A stretch of 64,000 nucleotides of DNA from assembly GCF_000230995.2 (NCBI RefSeq), contig NC_019973.1:1550001-1614000 (forward strand), read 5' to 3'. Position 1 is the stretch's first letter. Each line of letters starts with the position of its first letter. Below are positions 18,426 to 26,267 of the stretch, in pieces. Origin of the DNA: Mesorhizobium australicum WSM2073 (lineage in GTDB: Bacteria; Pseudomonadota; Alphaproteobacteria; Rhizobiales; Rhizobiaceae). Made by a program: the position numbers and the translations under genes. The notes under the pieces are model-generated. The model was not told where the DNA came from, ran no database searches, and saw only the letters and a list, made by a program, of their open reading frames with translations.

Positions 18426-18484
18426 AGCCCCTAACCGACGGATGTTCACTGCTAACGCTTTTACGCAGGGTGAGAGCCCCTAAC
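18426..18484 (-). promoter_or_regulatory. Direct repeat upstream of carrier-thioesterase gene
   Basis: Read on the minus strand, gttaggggct occurs twice (18475-18484 and 18426-18435), 49 bases apart. The gene-proximal copy contains the AGGGG ribosome site of the ATG at 18419. The outer copy may be a regulator half-site or a chance duplication. The interval between them also holds a weak ctgc...gcag hairpin. Confidence 0.3.
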
Positions 18485-18702
18485 AAGTGTCCTGTGCGCC
18501 GCGCGTCGAGCCGCCGCTGGCGTGCTTGTCTCGCCACGGCAACGCGGAAAGTCGCGATTTGCCGGCTCCGCAACGGCCTTTTGTCCAGTTGTGTAAGTGT
18601 TGCAAAAGCACGCAGATTTGGACATTAGTCTTGACAGAAATACAGATGTTCAATACCCGTCAGGCAATTGAACAAGCCTGCATTATGGGAGGAATGAGCG
18701 GT

Positions 18703-20031
18703 ATGGCGTCCAATGTTTCGTTGACGGGCCTTGCCCGCGATCTCGAGGAACGCGGCAAATCGGGCAAGCCGATCCGGATCGGGCTGATCGGCTCGGGCGA
18801 AATGGGAACCGACATCGTCACCCGCGTCGCCCATATGTCGGGCATAGAGATCGGCGCGATCTCCGAGCTGAACCTGCCCGCCGCCAGCAAGGCGGTGGAT
18901 ATCGCCTTCCAGGAAACCGGCCATGCGCGCGAGGTATCGAACGCCTCGGCGATGACGGCCGCCATGGAAGCCGGCAAGGTGGCGGTGACAAACGACGCCA
19001 GCCTGGTCATCAACAACGATCTTATCGACGTCGTCATCGATGCCACCGGCGTTCCCGCCGTCGGCGCCGAAATCGGCTTGCGCGCCATGGAGCACGGCAA
19101 GCATCTGGTGATGATGAACGTCGAGGCCGACGTCACCATCGGCGCCTATCTCAAGAGCGAAGCCGACCGGCTCGGCGTCACCTATTCGCTCGGCGCCGGC
19201 GACGAACCCTCCTCCTGCATGGAACTGATCGAATTCGTTTCGGCCATGGGCCACCCGATCGTCGCCGCCGGCAAGGGCAAGAACAATCCGCTCAACATCG
19301 ACGCCACGCCGCCCGCCTATGAGGAAGAGGCCAGGCGCCGGCACATGAATGTGCGCATGCTGGTGGAGTTCGTCGACGGCTCCAAGACCATGGTCGAGAT
19401 GGCGGCGATCGCCAACGCCACCGGGCTGGTGCCCGACAAAGCCGGCATGCATGGCCCGGCCGCGACGCTCGGCGAATTGAACAAGGTGCTGGTACCGCAG
19501 AAGGATGGCGGCGTGCTGTCGAGGGTCGGTGTCGTCGACTATTCGATCGGCAAGGGTGTCGCACCCGGTGTCTTCGTCGTCGCCGACATGTCGCATCCGC
19601 GCATTTCGGAGCGCATGGAAGATTTGAAGATGGGCAAGGGCCCGTACTTCACCTTCCATCGTCCCTATCACCTGACCTCGCTCGAAGTGCCGCTGACCTG
19701 CGCCCGCGTCGTGCTCTACGGCAAGGCCGACATGGTGCCGCTGGCCAAGCCGGTAGCTGAAGTGGCCGCCGTGGCCAAGAAGGACATGCAGCCCGGCGAG
19801 AAGCTCGATGCGATCGGCGAATATTGCTACCGCGCGTGGATCATGACTGCACCGGAAGCGCATGCCGCGAGGGCCATTCCCTGCGGCTTGCTGCAGGGCG
19901 GGTCGGTTACGGCGCCGATCAAGAAGGGTGAGCTCATCACCTACGCCAATGCCGCCCCGGCAGCGGGGTCCAAGATCGCCGAACTGCGCGCCCGTCAGGA
20001 CAAGCTCGTCTACGGAACCGTGGAGGCGTAA
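18703..20031 (+). CDS. drl: DXR-like (DRL) NAD(P)-dependent oxidoreductase with SAF-type C-terminus
   Basis: About 442 residues. The N-terminal Rossmann motif is IRIGLIGSGEMGTDIVTRVA, followed by the strings LVMMNVEADVTIG, GAGDEPSSCMELIEFV and GKGKNNPLNIDATP. The C-terminal part (about 340-420) is a SAF-like domain. The sequence closely matches, as I remember it, the Brucella DRL enzyme that makes methylerythritol phosphate from deoxyxylulose phosphate; it is often annotated as homoserine dehydrogenase. The ATG at 18703 lies 9 bases after GGGAGGA, so it is preferred over 18685 and 18694. It leads a four-gene run with E1alpha, E1beta and E2, a context that suggests catabolism rather than housekeeping isoprenoid synthesis. 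Confidence 0.7.
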   Translation: MASNVSLTGLARDLEERGKSGKPIRIGLIGSGEMGTDIVTRVAHMSGIEIGAISELNLPAASKAVDIAFQETGHAREVSNASAMTAAMEAGKVAVTNDASLVINNDLIDVVIDATGVPAVGAEIGLRAMEHGKHLVMMNVEADVTIGAYLKSEADRLGVTYSLGAGDEPSSCMELIEFVSAMGHPIVAAGKGKNNPLNIDATPPAYEEEARRRHMNVRMLVEFVDGSKTMVEMAAIANATGLVPDKAGMHGPAATLGELNKVLVPQKDGGVLSRVGVVDYSIGKGVAPGVFVVADMSHPRISERMEDLKMGKGPYFTFHRPYHLTSLEVPLTCARVVLYGKADMVPLAKPVAEVAAVAKKDMQPGEKLDAIGEYCYRAWIMTAPEAHAARAIPCGLLQGGSVTAPIKKGELITYANAAPAAGSKIAELRARQDKLVYGTVEA

Positions 20032-20033
20032 CC

Positions 20034-21062
20034 ATGGCCAGAGCCAGCAAAGCCGTCGCGGACAGCCGCGCCAACCTGCCCTTCGTCTATCGCCAGTACA
20101 GCGCCGAGCAGCTGAAGCAGGTGCTCTACAAGATGTACCTGATCCGCCGCTTCGAGGAGGGCGCGGAAGAAAGCTACACGCGCGGCCTCATCCACGGCAC
20201 CATGCATCTGTCGATCGGCCAGGAGGCGAGCGCCATGGGCATCTGCATGCCGCTTGGCGAGGACGACCAGATCACCTCGACCCATCGCGGCCACGGCCAC
20301 TGCATCGCCAAGGGCGCCGAGGTGAAGCGCATGTTCGCGGAATTCTTCGGCAAGACCACCGGCTATTGCAAGGGCCGCGGCGGTTCGATGCACATCGCCG
20401 ATGTCGCCAAGGGAAATCTCGGCGCCAATGGCATTGTCGGCGGCGGCATTCCGATCGCCGTCGGCGCCGCGCTCTCCGCCAAGATGATGAAGACCGGCAA
20501 GGTTGTCGTCTCCTTCTTCGGCGACGGAGCCAACAATGAAGGCGCCTTCCACGAGGCGCTCAACATGGCGGCGGTCTGGAAACTGCCCGTTATTTTCGTT
20601 TGCGAGAACAATGGCTACGGCATGTCGACGTCGACTGCCCGGTCCACCGCGGTCAAGAACATCGCCGACCGCGCCGCCGCCTATTCGATGCCGGGCGTCA
20701 TCGTCAACGGCAACATCTTCTCCGAGGTCGCCGAGGCTTCGTACAAGGCGATCGAGCGGGCACGAGCGGGTGAGGGGCCGACGCTGATCGAGTCCAAGAC
20801 CTATCGCCATCGCGGCCATTCCAAGAGCGACCGCAATCGCTACCGGACCAAGGAAGAGATCGAGGACTGGATGTCGAACCGCGATCCGATCACGCTGTTC
20901 GAGAACGAATTGCGGGAATTCGGATTCATCGACGACACGGGCATCGAAGCCATCCGCGAGGTGGTGGCGCGGGAGATCGCCGACGGCATCGAGTTCGCCA
21001 AGGGGAGCCCGTCGCCTGACGTCAGCGAGACCGGCAATTACGTGTATACGGAGCAGGCGTGA
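20034..21062 (+). CDS. Thiamine diphosphate-dependent dehydrogenase E1 component, alpha subunit
   Basis: A 342-residue E1alpha of the pyruvate/acetoin dehydrogenase group. The thiamine diphosphate motif runs from [10 protein letters not shown] to the FVCENN end. [12 protein letters not shown] and [12 protein letters not shown] are also typical, and the phosphorylation-loop region [10 protein letters not shown] is conserved. It begins two bases after the DRL stop codon, and its own stop overlaps the E1beta start (TGATG). The resemblance is closer to acetoin dehydrogenase AcoA than to housekeeping PdhA, but the substrate cannot be fixed from sequence alone. Confidence 0.9.
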   Translation: MARASKAVADSRANLPFVYRQYSAEQLKQVLYKMYLIRRFEEGAEESYTRGLIHGTMHLSIGQEASAMGICMPLGEDDQITSTHRGHGHCIAKGAEVKRMFAEFFGKTTGYCKGRGGSMHIADVAKGNLGANGIVGGGIPIAVGAALSAKMMKTGKVVVSFFGDGANNEGAFHEALNMAAVWKLPVIFVCENNGYGMSTSTARSTAVKNIADRAAAYSMPGVIVNGNIFSEVAEASYKAIERARAGEGPTLIESKTYRHRGHSKSDRNRYRTKEEIEDWMSNRDPITLFENELREFGFIDDTGIEAIREVVAREIADGIEFAKGSPSPDVSETGNYVYTEQA

Positions 21063-22060
21063 TGGACGCGATGGTGCGTGAACTGAGCTACGCCCAGGCG
21101 ATCCAGGAAGCCATGGCGATCGCCATGGACATGGACGAGCGCGTCTTCCTGATGGGCGAGGACATCGGCGTCTATGGCGGTGCCTTCCAGGTGACCGGCG
21201 ACCTCGTCGATCGTTACGGCGCGGACCGGGTGCTGGACACGCCGATTTCCGAACTGGGCGGTGCGGGGGTCGCTGTCGGCGCCGCGCTGACCGGCATGCG
21301 GCCGATCTTCGAATTCCAGTTCTCCGATTTCGCCACGCTGGCGATGGAGCAGATCGTCAACCAGGCTGCCAAGATGCGCTTCATGCTGGGCGGCGAGGTT
21401 TCGGTGCCCGTCGTGATGCGCTTTCCCGCCGGCTCCGGTACCGGTGCCGCCGCGCAGCACAGCCAGAGCCTGGAAGCTTGGCTTGGCCACGTGCCGGGCC
21501 TGAAGGTTATCCAGCCGGCGACGCCCCATGATGCCAAGGGCATGCTTCTGGCTGCGGTCGCCGATCCCGATCCGGTGATGATCTTCGAGCACAAGCTGCT
21601 CTACAAGATGAAGGGCCCGGTGCCCGAAGGCTATTACACCGTGCCGATCGGCAAGGCAGATATCCGCCGCGAGGGCCGTGATCTCACCATCGTCGCCACC
21701 TCGATCATGGTGCAGAAGGCGCTCGACGCCGCTGCCGCGCTGGAGGCCGAAGGCATCGACGTCGAAGTCGTGGACCTCCGGACCATCCGGCCGATGGACA
21801 AGCAGACCGTTATCGACAGCGTCAAGAAGACCTCGCGGCTGATATGCGTCTATGAAGCGGTCAAGACGCTGGGCATCGGCGCCGAGGTCAGCGCCATGAT
21901 CGCCGAAAGCGAGGCGTTCGACTATCTCGATGCGCCGATCGTGCGGCTGGGCGGTGCGGAAACGCCGATCCCCTACAATCCGGAGCTGGAAAAAGCGACG
22001 GTGCCGCAGGTTCCCGACATCGTCACCGCCGCGCGCGACCTCGTCAAAGGGGTTCGCTGA
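21062..22060 (+). CDS. Thiamine diphosphate-dependent dehydrogenase E1 component, beta subunit
   Basis: A 332-residue E1beta. The conserved [17 protein letters not shown] opening, [18 protein letters not shown] and [20 protein letters not shown] are present, and the C-terminal transketolase-like domain includes [14 protein letters not shown]. It forms the heterotetramer with the preceding E1alpha and decarboxylates a 2-oxo acid or cleaves acetoin. The ATG at 21062 overlaps the upstream stop. The E2 gene starts four bases after its stop, completing a tight operon. No E3 (lipoamide dehydrogenase) gene follows, so E3 must come from elsewhere. Confidence 0.92.
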   Translation: MDAMVRELSYAQAIQEAMAIAMDMDERVFLMGEDIGVYGGAFQVTGDLVDRYGADRVLDTPISELGGAGVAVGAALTGMRPIFEFQFSDFATLAMEQIVNQAAKMRFMLGGEVSVPVVMRFPAGSGTGAAAQHSQSLEAWLGHVPGLKVIQPATPHDAKGMLLAAVADPDPVMIFEHKLLYKMKGPVPEGYYTVPIGKADIRREGRDLTIVATSIMVQKALDAAAALEAEGIDVEVVDLRTIRPMDKQTVIDSVKKTSRLICVYEAVKTLGIGAEVSAMIAESEAFDYLDAPIVRLGGAETPIPYNPELEKATVPQVPDIVTAARDLVKGVR

Positions 22061-22063
22061 TCC

Positions 22064-23467
22064 ATGCCGACCGAAGTCATTCTTCCCAAGGTCGACATGG
22101 ATATGGCGACCGGACAGATTTCGCGCTGGTTCGCCGAGGAAGGCGCCACGGTCAAGAAGGGCGACGTGCTGTTCGAGATCGAGACCGACAAGGCCGCGAT
22201 GGAGATCGACGCTCCGGCCAGCGGTGTGTTGCGCGACGTGACCGGCAAGGAAGGAGTCGATATCGCGGTCGGATCGGCGGTGGCTTGGATTTATGCTGAC
22301 GGCGAGGCTTATAAGGACAAGGCGCCAATCTCACCCCTTGAGGGGGAGATGTCGACGAAGTCGACAGAGGGGGTTGCCTCAGAAGGCACCGCCCTCGCGC
22401 TGAGTCCGGTCGAACCGACCCCACCCGACCGGCGTTTGGCCGACCACCCTCCCCTCAAGGGGGAGGGGAAAACCCGCGCTACACCCTTGGCGCGTCGATT
22501 GGCTCGTGAAGCAGGACTGAATCTCTCCGGCATATCAGGCACAGGCCCACATGGCCGCGTCGTAAAGGCGGATATCGATGCGGTACTCTCCTCCCCCCTC
22601 GAGGGGGAGGTGTCCGCGAAGCGGACGGAGGGGGTCGCCTCAGGAGGCACCGCTTTTGCGCCGAGCCCCGTCGAAGCGACCCCACCCGACCGGCCTTCGG
22701 CCGGCCACCCTCCCCTCAAGGGAGAAGGGGACGTGATGAAACTGTTCGAGGAAGGCTCCTACGAACTCGTTCCGCACGACAATATGCGCAAGACCATCGC
22801 GCGGCGCCTGGTCGAAGCAAAAACCACCATCCCGCATTTCTATCTGACGCTCGACTGCGAACTCGACGCGCTGCTGGCTTTACGCACTCAGCTCAATGCC
22901 GCGGCACCGGTGAAAAAGACCGACAAGGGTGAGGCGCCCGTCTACAAGCTGTCGGTCAACGACATGGTCATCAAGGCGATGGCGATGGCCTTGAAGGCGG
23001 TGCCGGATGCCAATGCCTCATGGACCGAGAGCGCCATGGTCAAGCACAGGCATGCCGATGTCGGCGTCGCCGTTTCGATCCCCGGTGGCCTGATCACGCC
23101 GATCATCCGGCATGCCGCCGAAAAGACGCTGTCGGTCATCTCCAACGAGATGAAGGACCTGGCCAGCCGCGCCCGCAGCCGCAAGCTGAAGCCGGAAGAA
23201 TATCAAGGCGGCACGACGGCCGTTTCCAATCTCGGCATGTTCGGCATCAAGGACTTTGCCGCCGTCATCAACCCGCCGCATGCGACGATCCTGGCGGTCG
23301 GCGCCGGCGAGGAGCGGGCGGTGGTCAGGAACGGCGAGATCAAGATCGCCACCGTGATGTCGGTGACGCTGTCGACTGACCATCGTGCGGTTGATGGCGC
23401 GCTGGGGGCCGAACTGCTGGTCGCCTTCAAGAAGCTGATCGAGAATCCGATGGGCATGCTGGTCTAG
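22064..23467 (+). CDS. Dihydrolipoamide acyltransferase E2 with two in-frame repeat insertions
   Basis: A 467-residue E2. Residues 1-85 form the lipoyl domain, with the lipoylated lysine in ETDKAAMEI (Lys43). Residues 136-176 form the peripheral subunit-binding domain (ATPLARRLAREAGLNL...GTGPHGRVVKADI). Residues 223-467 form the catalytic trimer domain, with active site STDHRAVDG. Residues 90-135 and 177-222 are two related 46-residue inserts encoded by a palindromic DNA repeat, one in each linker. They are 36/46 identical and in the same frame. The gene is otherwise intact. The inserts are Pro/Glu/Gly-rich and likely unstructured, so they should only lengthen the swinging arms. Confidence 0.93.
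   Translation: MPTEVILPKVDMDMATGQISRWFAEEGATVKKGDVLFEIETDKAAMEIDAPASGVLRDVTGKEGVDIAVGSAVAWIYADGEAYKDKAPISPLEGEMSTKSTEGVASEGTALALSPVEPTPPDRRLADHPPLKGEGKTRATPLARRLAREAGLNLSGISGTGPHGRVVKADIDAVLSSPLEGEVSAKRTEGVASGGTAFAPSPVEATPPDRPSAGHPPLKGEGDVMKLFEEGSYELVPHDNMRKTIARRLVEAKTTIPHFYLTLDCELDALLALRTQLNAAAPVKKTDKGEAPVYKLSVNDMVIKAMAMALKAVPDANASWTESAMVKHRHADVGVAVSIPGGLITPIIRHAAEKTLSVISNEMKDLASRARSRKLKPEEYQGGTTAVSNLGMFGIKDFAAVINPPHATILAVGAGEERAVVRNGEIKIATVMSVTLSTDHRAVDGALGAELLVAFKKLIENPMGMLV
22331..22468 (+). repeat. 138-bp palindromic repeat inserted in frame in E2 gene, copy 1
   Basis: It encodes SPLEGEMSTK...PPLKGEG between the lipoyl and subunit-binding domains. It opens with the near-palindrome ccccttgagggggag and ends with ctcccctcaagggggagggg. 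An internal 7-bp stem, tgtcgac-gaa-gtcgaca, lies at 22350-22366. It has 116 of 138 bases in common with copy 2 and no gaps. Confidence 0.9.
22592..22729 (+). repeat. 138-bp palindromic repeat inserted in frame in E2 gene, copy 2
   Basis: It encodes SPLEGEVSAK...PPLKGEG between the subunit-binding and catalytic domains. It opens with the perfect palindrome ccccctcgaggggg. The internal stem is gtccgc-gaa-gcggac at 22612-22626. Compared with copy 1, both arms have changed together, so pairing is kept. ggggtcgc (about 22634) also pairs with gcgacccc (about 22678). Confidence 0.9.
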
Positions 23468-23477
23468 GCTCCTGCCG

Positions 23478-23506
23478 TAAGCCGGCGCCAATGATGCGCC
23501 GGCTTA
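23478..23506 (+). terminator. Hairpin terminator after E2 gene
   Basis: taagccggcgc and gcgccggctta form a perfect 11-bp stem with a 7-base loop, 11 bases after the E2 stop. There is no clear T-run, so termination may be partial. Confidence 0.6.
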
Positions 23507-23577
23507 TGATGAAACGACTTGTCAGGCACCGAACCTTGACCCATGTTCTCTGGTGATCGCGACCAAGGGAGGCCAAC

Positions 23578-23946
23578 ATGCCTGCATTCGACCCGTCTGA
23601 CGTCAAAACCTTGTTCGGCAGGGTCATGGGCGCGTCGCCTTCCGACATCAAGCTGGTGGCGCAGCGCCTGCACGATCATGCTTTCGAGCCACGCATGTCG
23701 GCGGAAGAGACAAGGCAGCTTGTCGTCAGCCTAGGCTATGACAGCCTCGATGCGTTCTGCAGTGATATCGGCCTGCCCGCGCATATCGCCGAGCGCTGGA
23801 GCCGTTTTGGCGTTTCGGGCGAGATGAAGCAGGTGTTCACCCTGCTGGCGGGGCAGCGCAGACGCGTGGCCGAAGCGATCGCCGAATTCGAATCCATGAC
23901 CCATGTCGGCGTCGAGGATTTTTTGCGCGAGCGCGGGTTGATTTAA
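23578..23946 (+). CDS. Conserved hypothetical protein, 122 residues
   Basis: No family is recognised. The 122-residue product has no signal peptide or membrane segment and is predicted mostly helical, with the C-terminal stretch RRRVAEAIAEFESMTHVGVEDF. An aagggaggcc ribosome site precedes the ATG by six bases, which supports it being real. It stands alone between the E2 terminator and the convergent SorC-type regulator gene. Its function is unknown. Confidence 0.7.
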   Translation: MPAFDPSDVKTLFGRVMGASPSDIKLVAQRLHDHAFEPRMSAEETRQLVVSLGYDSLDAFCSDIGLPAHIAERWSRFGVSGEMKQVFTLLAGQRRRVAEAIAEFESMTHVGVEDFLRERGLI

Positions 23947-23957
23947 ACCCAGGCATC

Positions 23958-24929
23958 TCAGCCGGCCTTGGCTAGCAGCGCCATAGCGGTGTCGCTGTCG
24001 GTGATCAGCACATTGGTGTTGACAGCCTTGAGCGCGGCGAGGATTGCCGCCACCTTGCGCTTTCCGCCGGCGGCCAGCACGACATTCGGCACATGGGCGA
24101 CAACATCGAGGTCGATCGCCATGACGCGCCGGTTGACTTCGTGATCGACGAGCCTGCCGGCGGCATCGACGAAATAGCATAGCATGTTGGCGACCGCGCC
24201 TTTTGCCTTCAAGGGTGTAATCAGCGATGACGGCACGATGTCATGCCGAAAGATGGTGGCATCGGGCGATATGTCGCCGACGGTGAGCAATGCGATGTCG
24301 GCCGCCGCGGCGCGCCGGCGCACATCCTGCAGCGTCGGCTGCGCCCACAGGAGATCGCGCAGCGAGGGGTCGTCCACCATCACCGGCGCCGTGATCTGAT
24401 AGCTGTCCACCTCGAACACATCGGCGACCTTGGCGGCCACGATCGACGGGTTGATCCATTGCGAATGCGGCAGGCTGCCGACAAGCGCCACCACCGAGGC
24501 GCGCTTCAAGTGCCGGCGGGCGAGGAAACCCAGGCTGGCGTGCAGTGTGGCGCCACCGCCGATCGCCAGCGTCATGCCATCCTGCATCTGCTCGCCGAGA
24601 TAGGCCGCCACGGCGTGGCCGATGGCCTTCTCCAGATGGTCGTGAACCGAAGGTGTCGGGATGACGACGGCGGCGTTGAGGCCCCAGCGTTTTTCCAGTT
24701 CCCGCTCAAGCGCCACCTGTTCGGCTGTCGGCGCGTTGATCATGGTAACGACGATGCCCTCGGCGGTACAGGCGGCCAGCGTACGCATGACCTTCACCCT
24801 GGAGACATCGAGCTTTTCGGCGATCTGCTCCTGCGTGAAGCCCTCGACATAATAGAGCCATGCCGTCTTGACGCTGAGGTCCGACGAGACCATCGGCAGG
24901 CGAGCCGGTGCGGGCTTTTGCGTGGGCAT
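23958..24929 (-). CDS. SorC/DeoR-type sugar-binding transcriptional regulator
   Basis: A 323-residue SorC-family protein. A helix-turn-helix (GFTQEQIAEKLDVSRVKVMR) occupies residues 29-48. It is followed by a phosphosugar-binding domain with LAIGGGATLHASLG near the start and VLAAGGKRKVAAILAAL near the end. It is divergent from the Fbp-like ABC/MBL/SurE operon across a 259-base gap, so it is the obvious candidate regulator. Effectors of this family are usually phosphorylated sugars or polyols. Confidence 0.88.
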   Translation of the reverse strand: MPTQKPAPARLPMVSSDLSVKTAWLYYVEGFTQEQIAEKLDVSRVKVMRTLAACTAEGIVVTMINAPTAEQVALERELEKRWGLNAAVVIPTPSVHDHLEKAIGHAVAAYLGEQMQDGMTLAIGGGATLHASLGFLARRHLKRASVVALVGSLPHSQWINPSIVAAKVADVFEVDSYQITAPVMVDDPSLRDLLWAQPTLQDVRRRAAAADIALLTVGDISPDATIFRHDIVPSSLITPLKAKGAVANMLCYFVDAAGRLVDHEVNRRVMAIDLDVVAHVPNVVLAAGGKRKVAAILAALKAVNTNVLITDSDTAMALLAKAG

Positions 24930-25049
24930 GGATGTCGTCCCTCATGTGTCATGGCCGACGGTTGTCCTCATCCGGCAAGGCCGCTCTTACGTCAATCGGA
25001 TGCCGGGTTCGCGGCAGGCCGATTATCGCACAGCTGTGATCATTTGTAA

Positions 25050-25076
25050 TTGACATCGTACATATGAACATATTTT
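25050..25076 (+). promoter_or_regulatory. Candidate promoter for ABC/MBL/SurE operon
   Basis: ttgaca at 25050-25055 is followed 15 bases later by tatttt. The AT-rich stretch between, with repeated acatat units, stands out from the GC-rich surroundings and could also hold the regulator's site. Spacing is short of the ideal 17, so confidence is low. Confidence 0.3.
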
Positions 25077-25188
25077 GTTGGTTTCACGCGCTGTGTCATC
25101 CACCAGTCATATGCGCCGTGCAGGGAGGAAGAGACGGGGTGCTGGCCAGGGGCCAGACCGGTCATGCACAGACAAGACAGGAGGTCTC

Positions 25189-26175
25189 ATGAAGACGCTA
25201 TTCATCCAGCTGCTGGCCAGCCAGCTGGCGCTCGCGGCAACTTTGTTTGCCGGCGTGGCAAATGCCGAAACACTGACGCTCTACACATCCCAGCCCGAGG
25301 CAGACGCAGCCAAGACCGTGGATGCCTTCAAGAAGGCACAGCCCGGCATCGACGTCACCATCTATCGCTCCGGAACCAGCGACATCCTGACCAAGATGGC
25401 GGCCGAGTTCGCCGCAGGCAGCCCGCAGCCCGACGTGCTGCTGATCGCCGACGCGGTGTCGATGGAACTGCTGAAGAAGGACGACCGGCTGCTGGCCTAT
25501 CCCGAGGCCAAGCTCGACGGCATCGAGGCGGATGCCTATGACGCCGACAAGACTTATTTCGGCAGCAAGCTGATCACTACCGGCATCGTCTACAACACCG
25601 CTGCCGCCGAAAAGCCGCAGCATTGGGCGGACCTCGCCAAGCCGGCCTATGCCGATGGCCTGGTCATGCCGAGCCCGCTCTATTCCGGTGCCGCCGCCTA
25701 CCTGCTTTCGGGCTTCGCCGGCGACAGCAATTATGGCTGGGATTTCTTCCAGAAGCTGAAGACCAACAACACCGTCAGCGTCCGCGGCAATGGCGCGGTG
25801 CTGAAGTCGGTGGCGTCGGGCGAGAAGCCCTATGGCATCCTCGTCGATTTCATGGCGATGAACGCCAAGAAGAAGGGTTCGCCTGTCGAATTCGTGTTCC
25901 CCTCGGAGGGCGTGCCCGCCGTGACCGAACCGGTGGCCATCATGAAGACCGCCAAGAACGTCGACGGTGCGAAAAAATTCGTCGACTTCATTCTGTCCGA
26001 TGAAGGCCAGAAGCTGGCGCTGTCGATGGGTTACCTGCCGGCACGCGCCTCGGTCGGTCGTCCCGACTGGCTGCCGGAAGGCGTCAAGGTCAAGGTGATG
26101 CCGTTCGACACCAAGGCGATCGTCGCCGAGACCGACGCCGACAAGGCGAAGTTCCAGGACCTGTTCGGCGGCTGA
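25189..26175 (+). CDS. Fbp/phosphonate-type ABC transporter binding protein
   Basis: A 328-residue periplasmic binding protein with a signal peptide ending at ANAET. It belongs to the FbpA/AfuA/PhnS superfamily: LTLYTSQPEADAAKTVDAFK at the start, TGIVYNT in the hinge and SDEGQKLALSMGYLPAR near the end. Ligands in the family include ferric iron, 2-aminoethylphosphonate, thiamine and phosphorylated sugars. The iron-binding tyrosine pair is not evident. It heads an operon with a fused permease, an ATPase, an MBL hydrolase and SurE, which suggests a phosphorylated organic ligand. Confidence 0.87.
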   Translation: MKTLFIQLLASQLALAATLFAGVANAETLTLYTSQPEADAAKTVDAFKKAQPGIDVTIYRSGTSDILTKMAAEFAAGSPQPDVLLIADAVSMELLKKDDRLLAYPEAKLDGIEADAYDADKTYFGSKLITTGIVYNTAAAEKPQHWADLAKPAYADGLVMPSPLYSGAAAYLLSGFAGDSNYGWDFFQKLKTNNTVSVRGNGAVLKSVASGEKPYGILVDFMAMNAKKKGSPVEFVFPSEGVPAVTEPVAIMKTAKNVDGAKKFVDFILSDEGQKLALSMGYLPARASVGRPDWLPEGVKVKVMPFDTKAIVAETDADKAKFQDLFGG

Positions 26176-26190
26176 GCCGTCGATCCCCGC

Positions 26191-26214
26191 GAGATGCCGT
26201 CTCGACGGCATCTC
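26191..26214 (+). terminator. Intercistronic hairpin after binding-protein gene
   Basis: gagatgccgt-ctcg-acggcatctc is a perfect 10-bp stem placed 15 bases after the stop. With no T-run it probably works as an attenuator or mRNA stabiliser, giving more binding protein than permease. Confidence 0.55.
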
Positions 26215-26267
26215 GTCAGTTCCGGTGAGCCCGGCCGCCCCGCTGACCGATCCCAGGAAACGCAATC

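Noticed and set aside
18703..20031. Homoserine dehydrogenase as the function of this gene
   Set aside because: The Rossmann motif invites that label, but the conserved strings and the SAF-like C-terminus fit the DRL family, and no threonine/methionine genes are near.
22331..22729. The E2 inserts as sequencing or assembly error
   Set aside because: Both inserts have the same length, keep the frame and differ from each other by 22 scattered bases with compensating stem changes. Error or assembly duplication would not give this.
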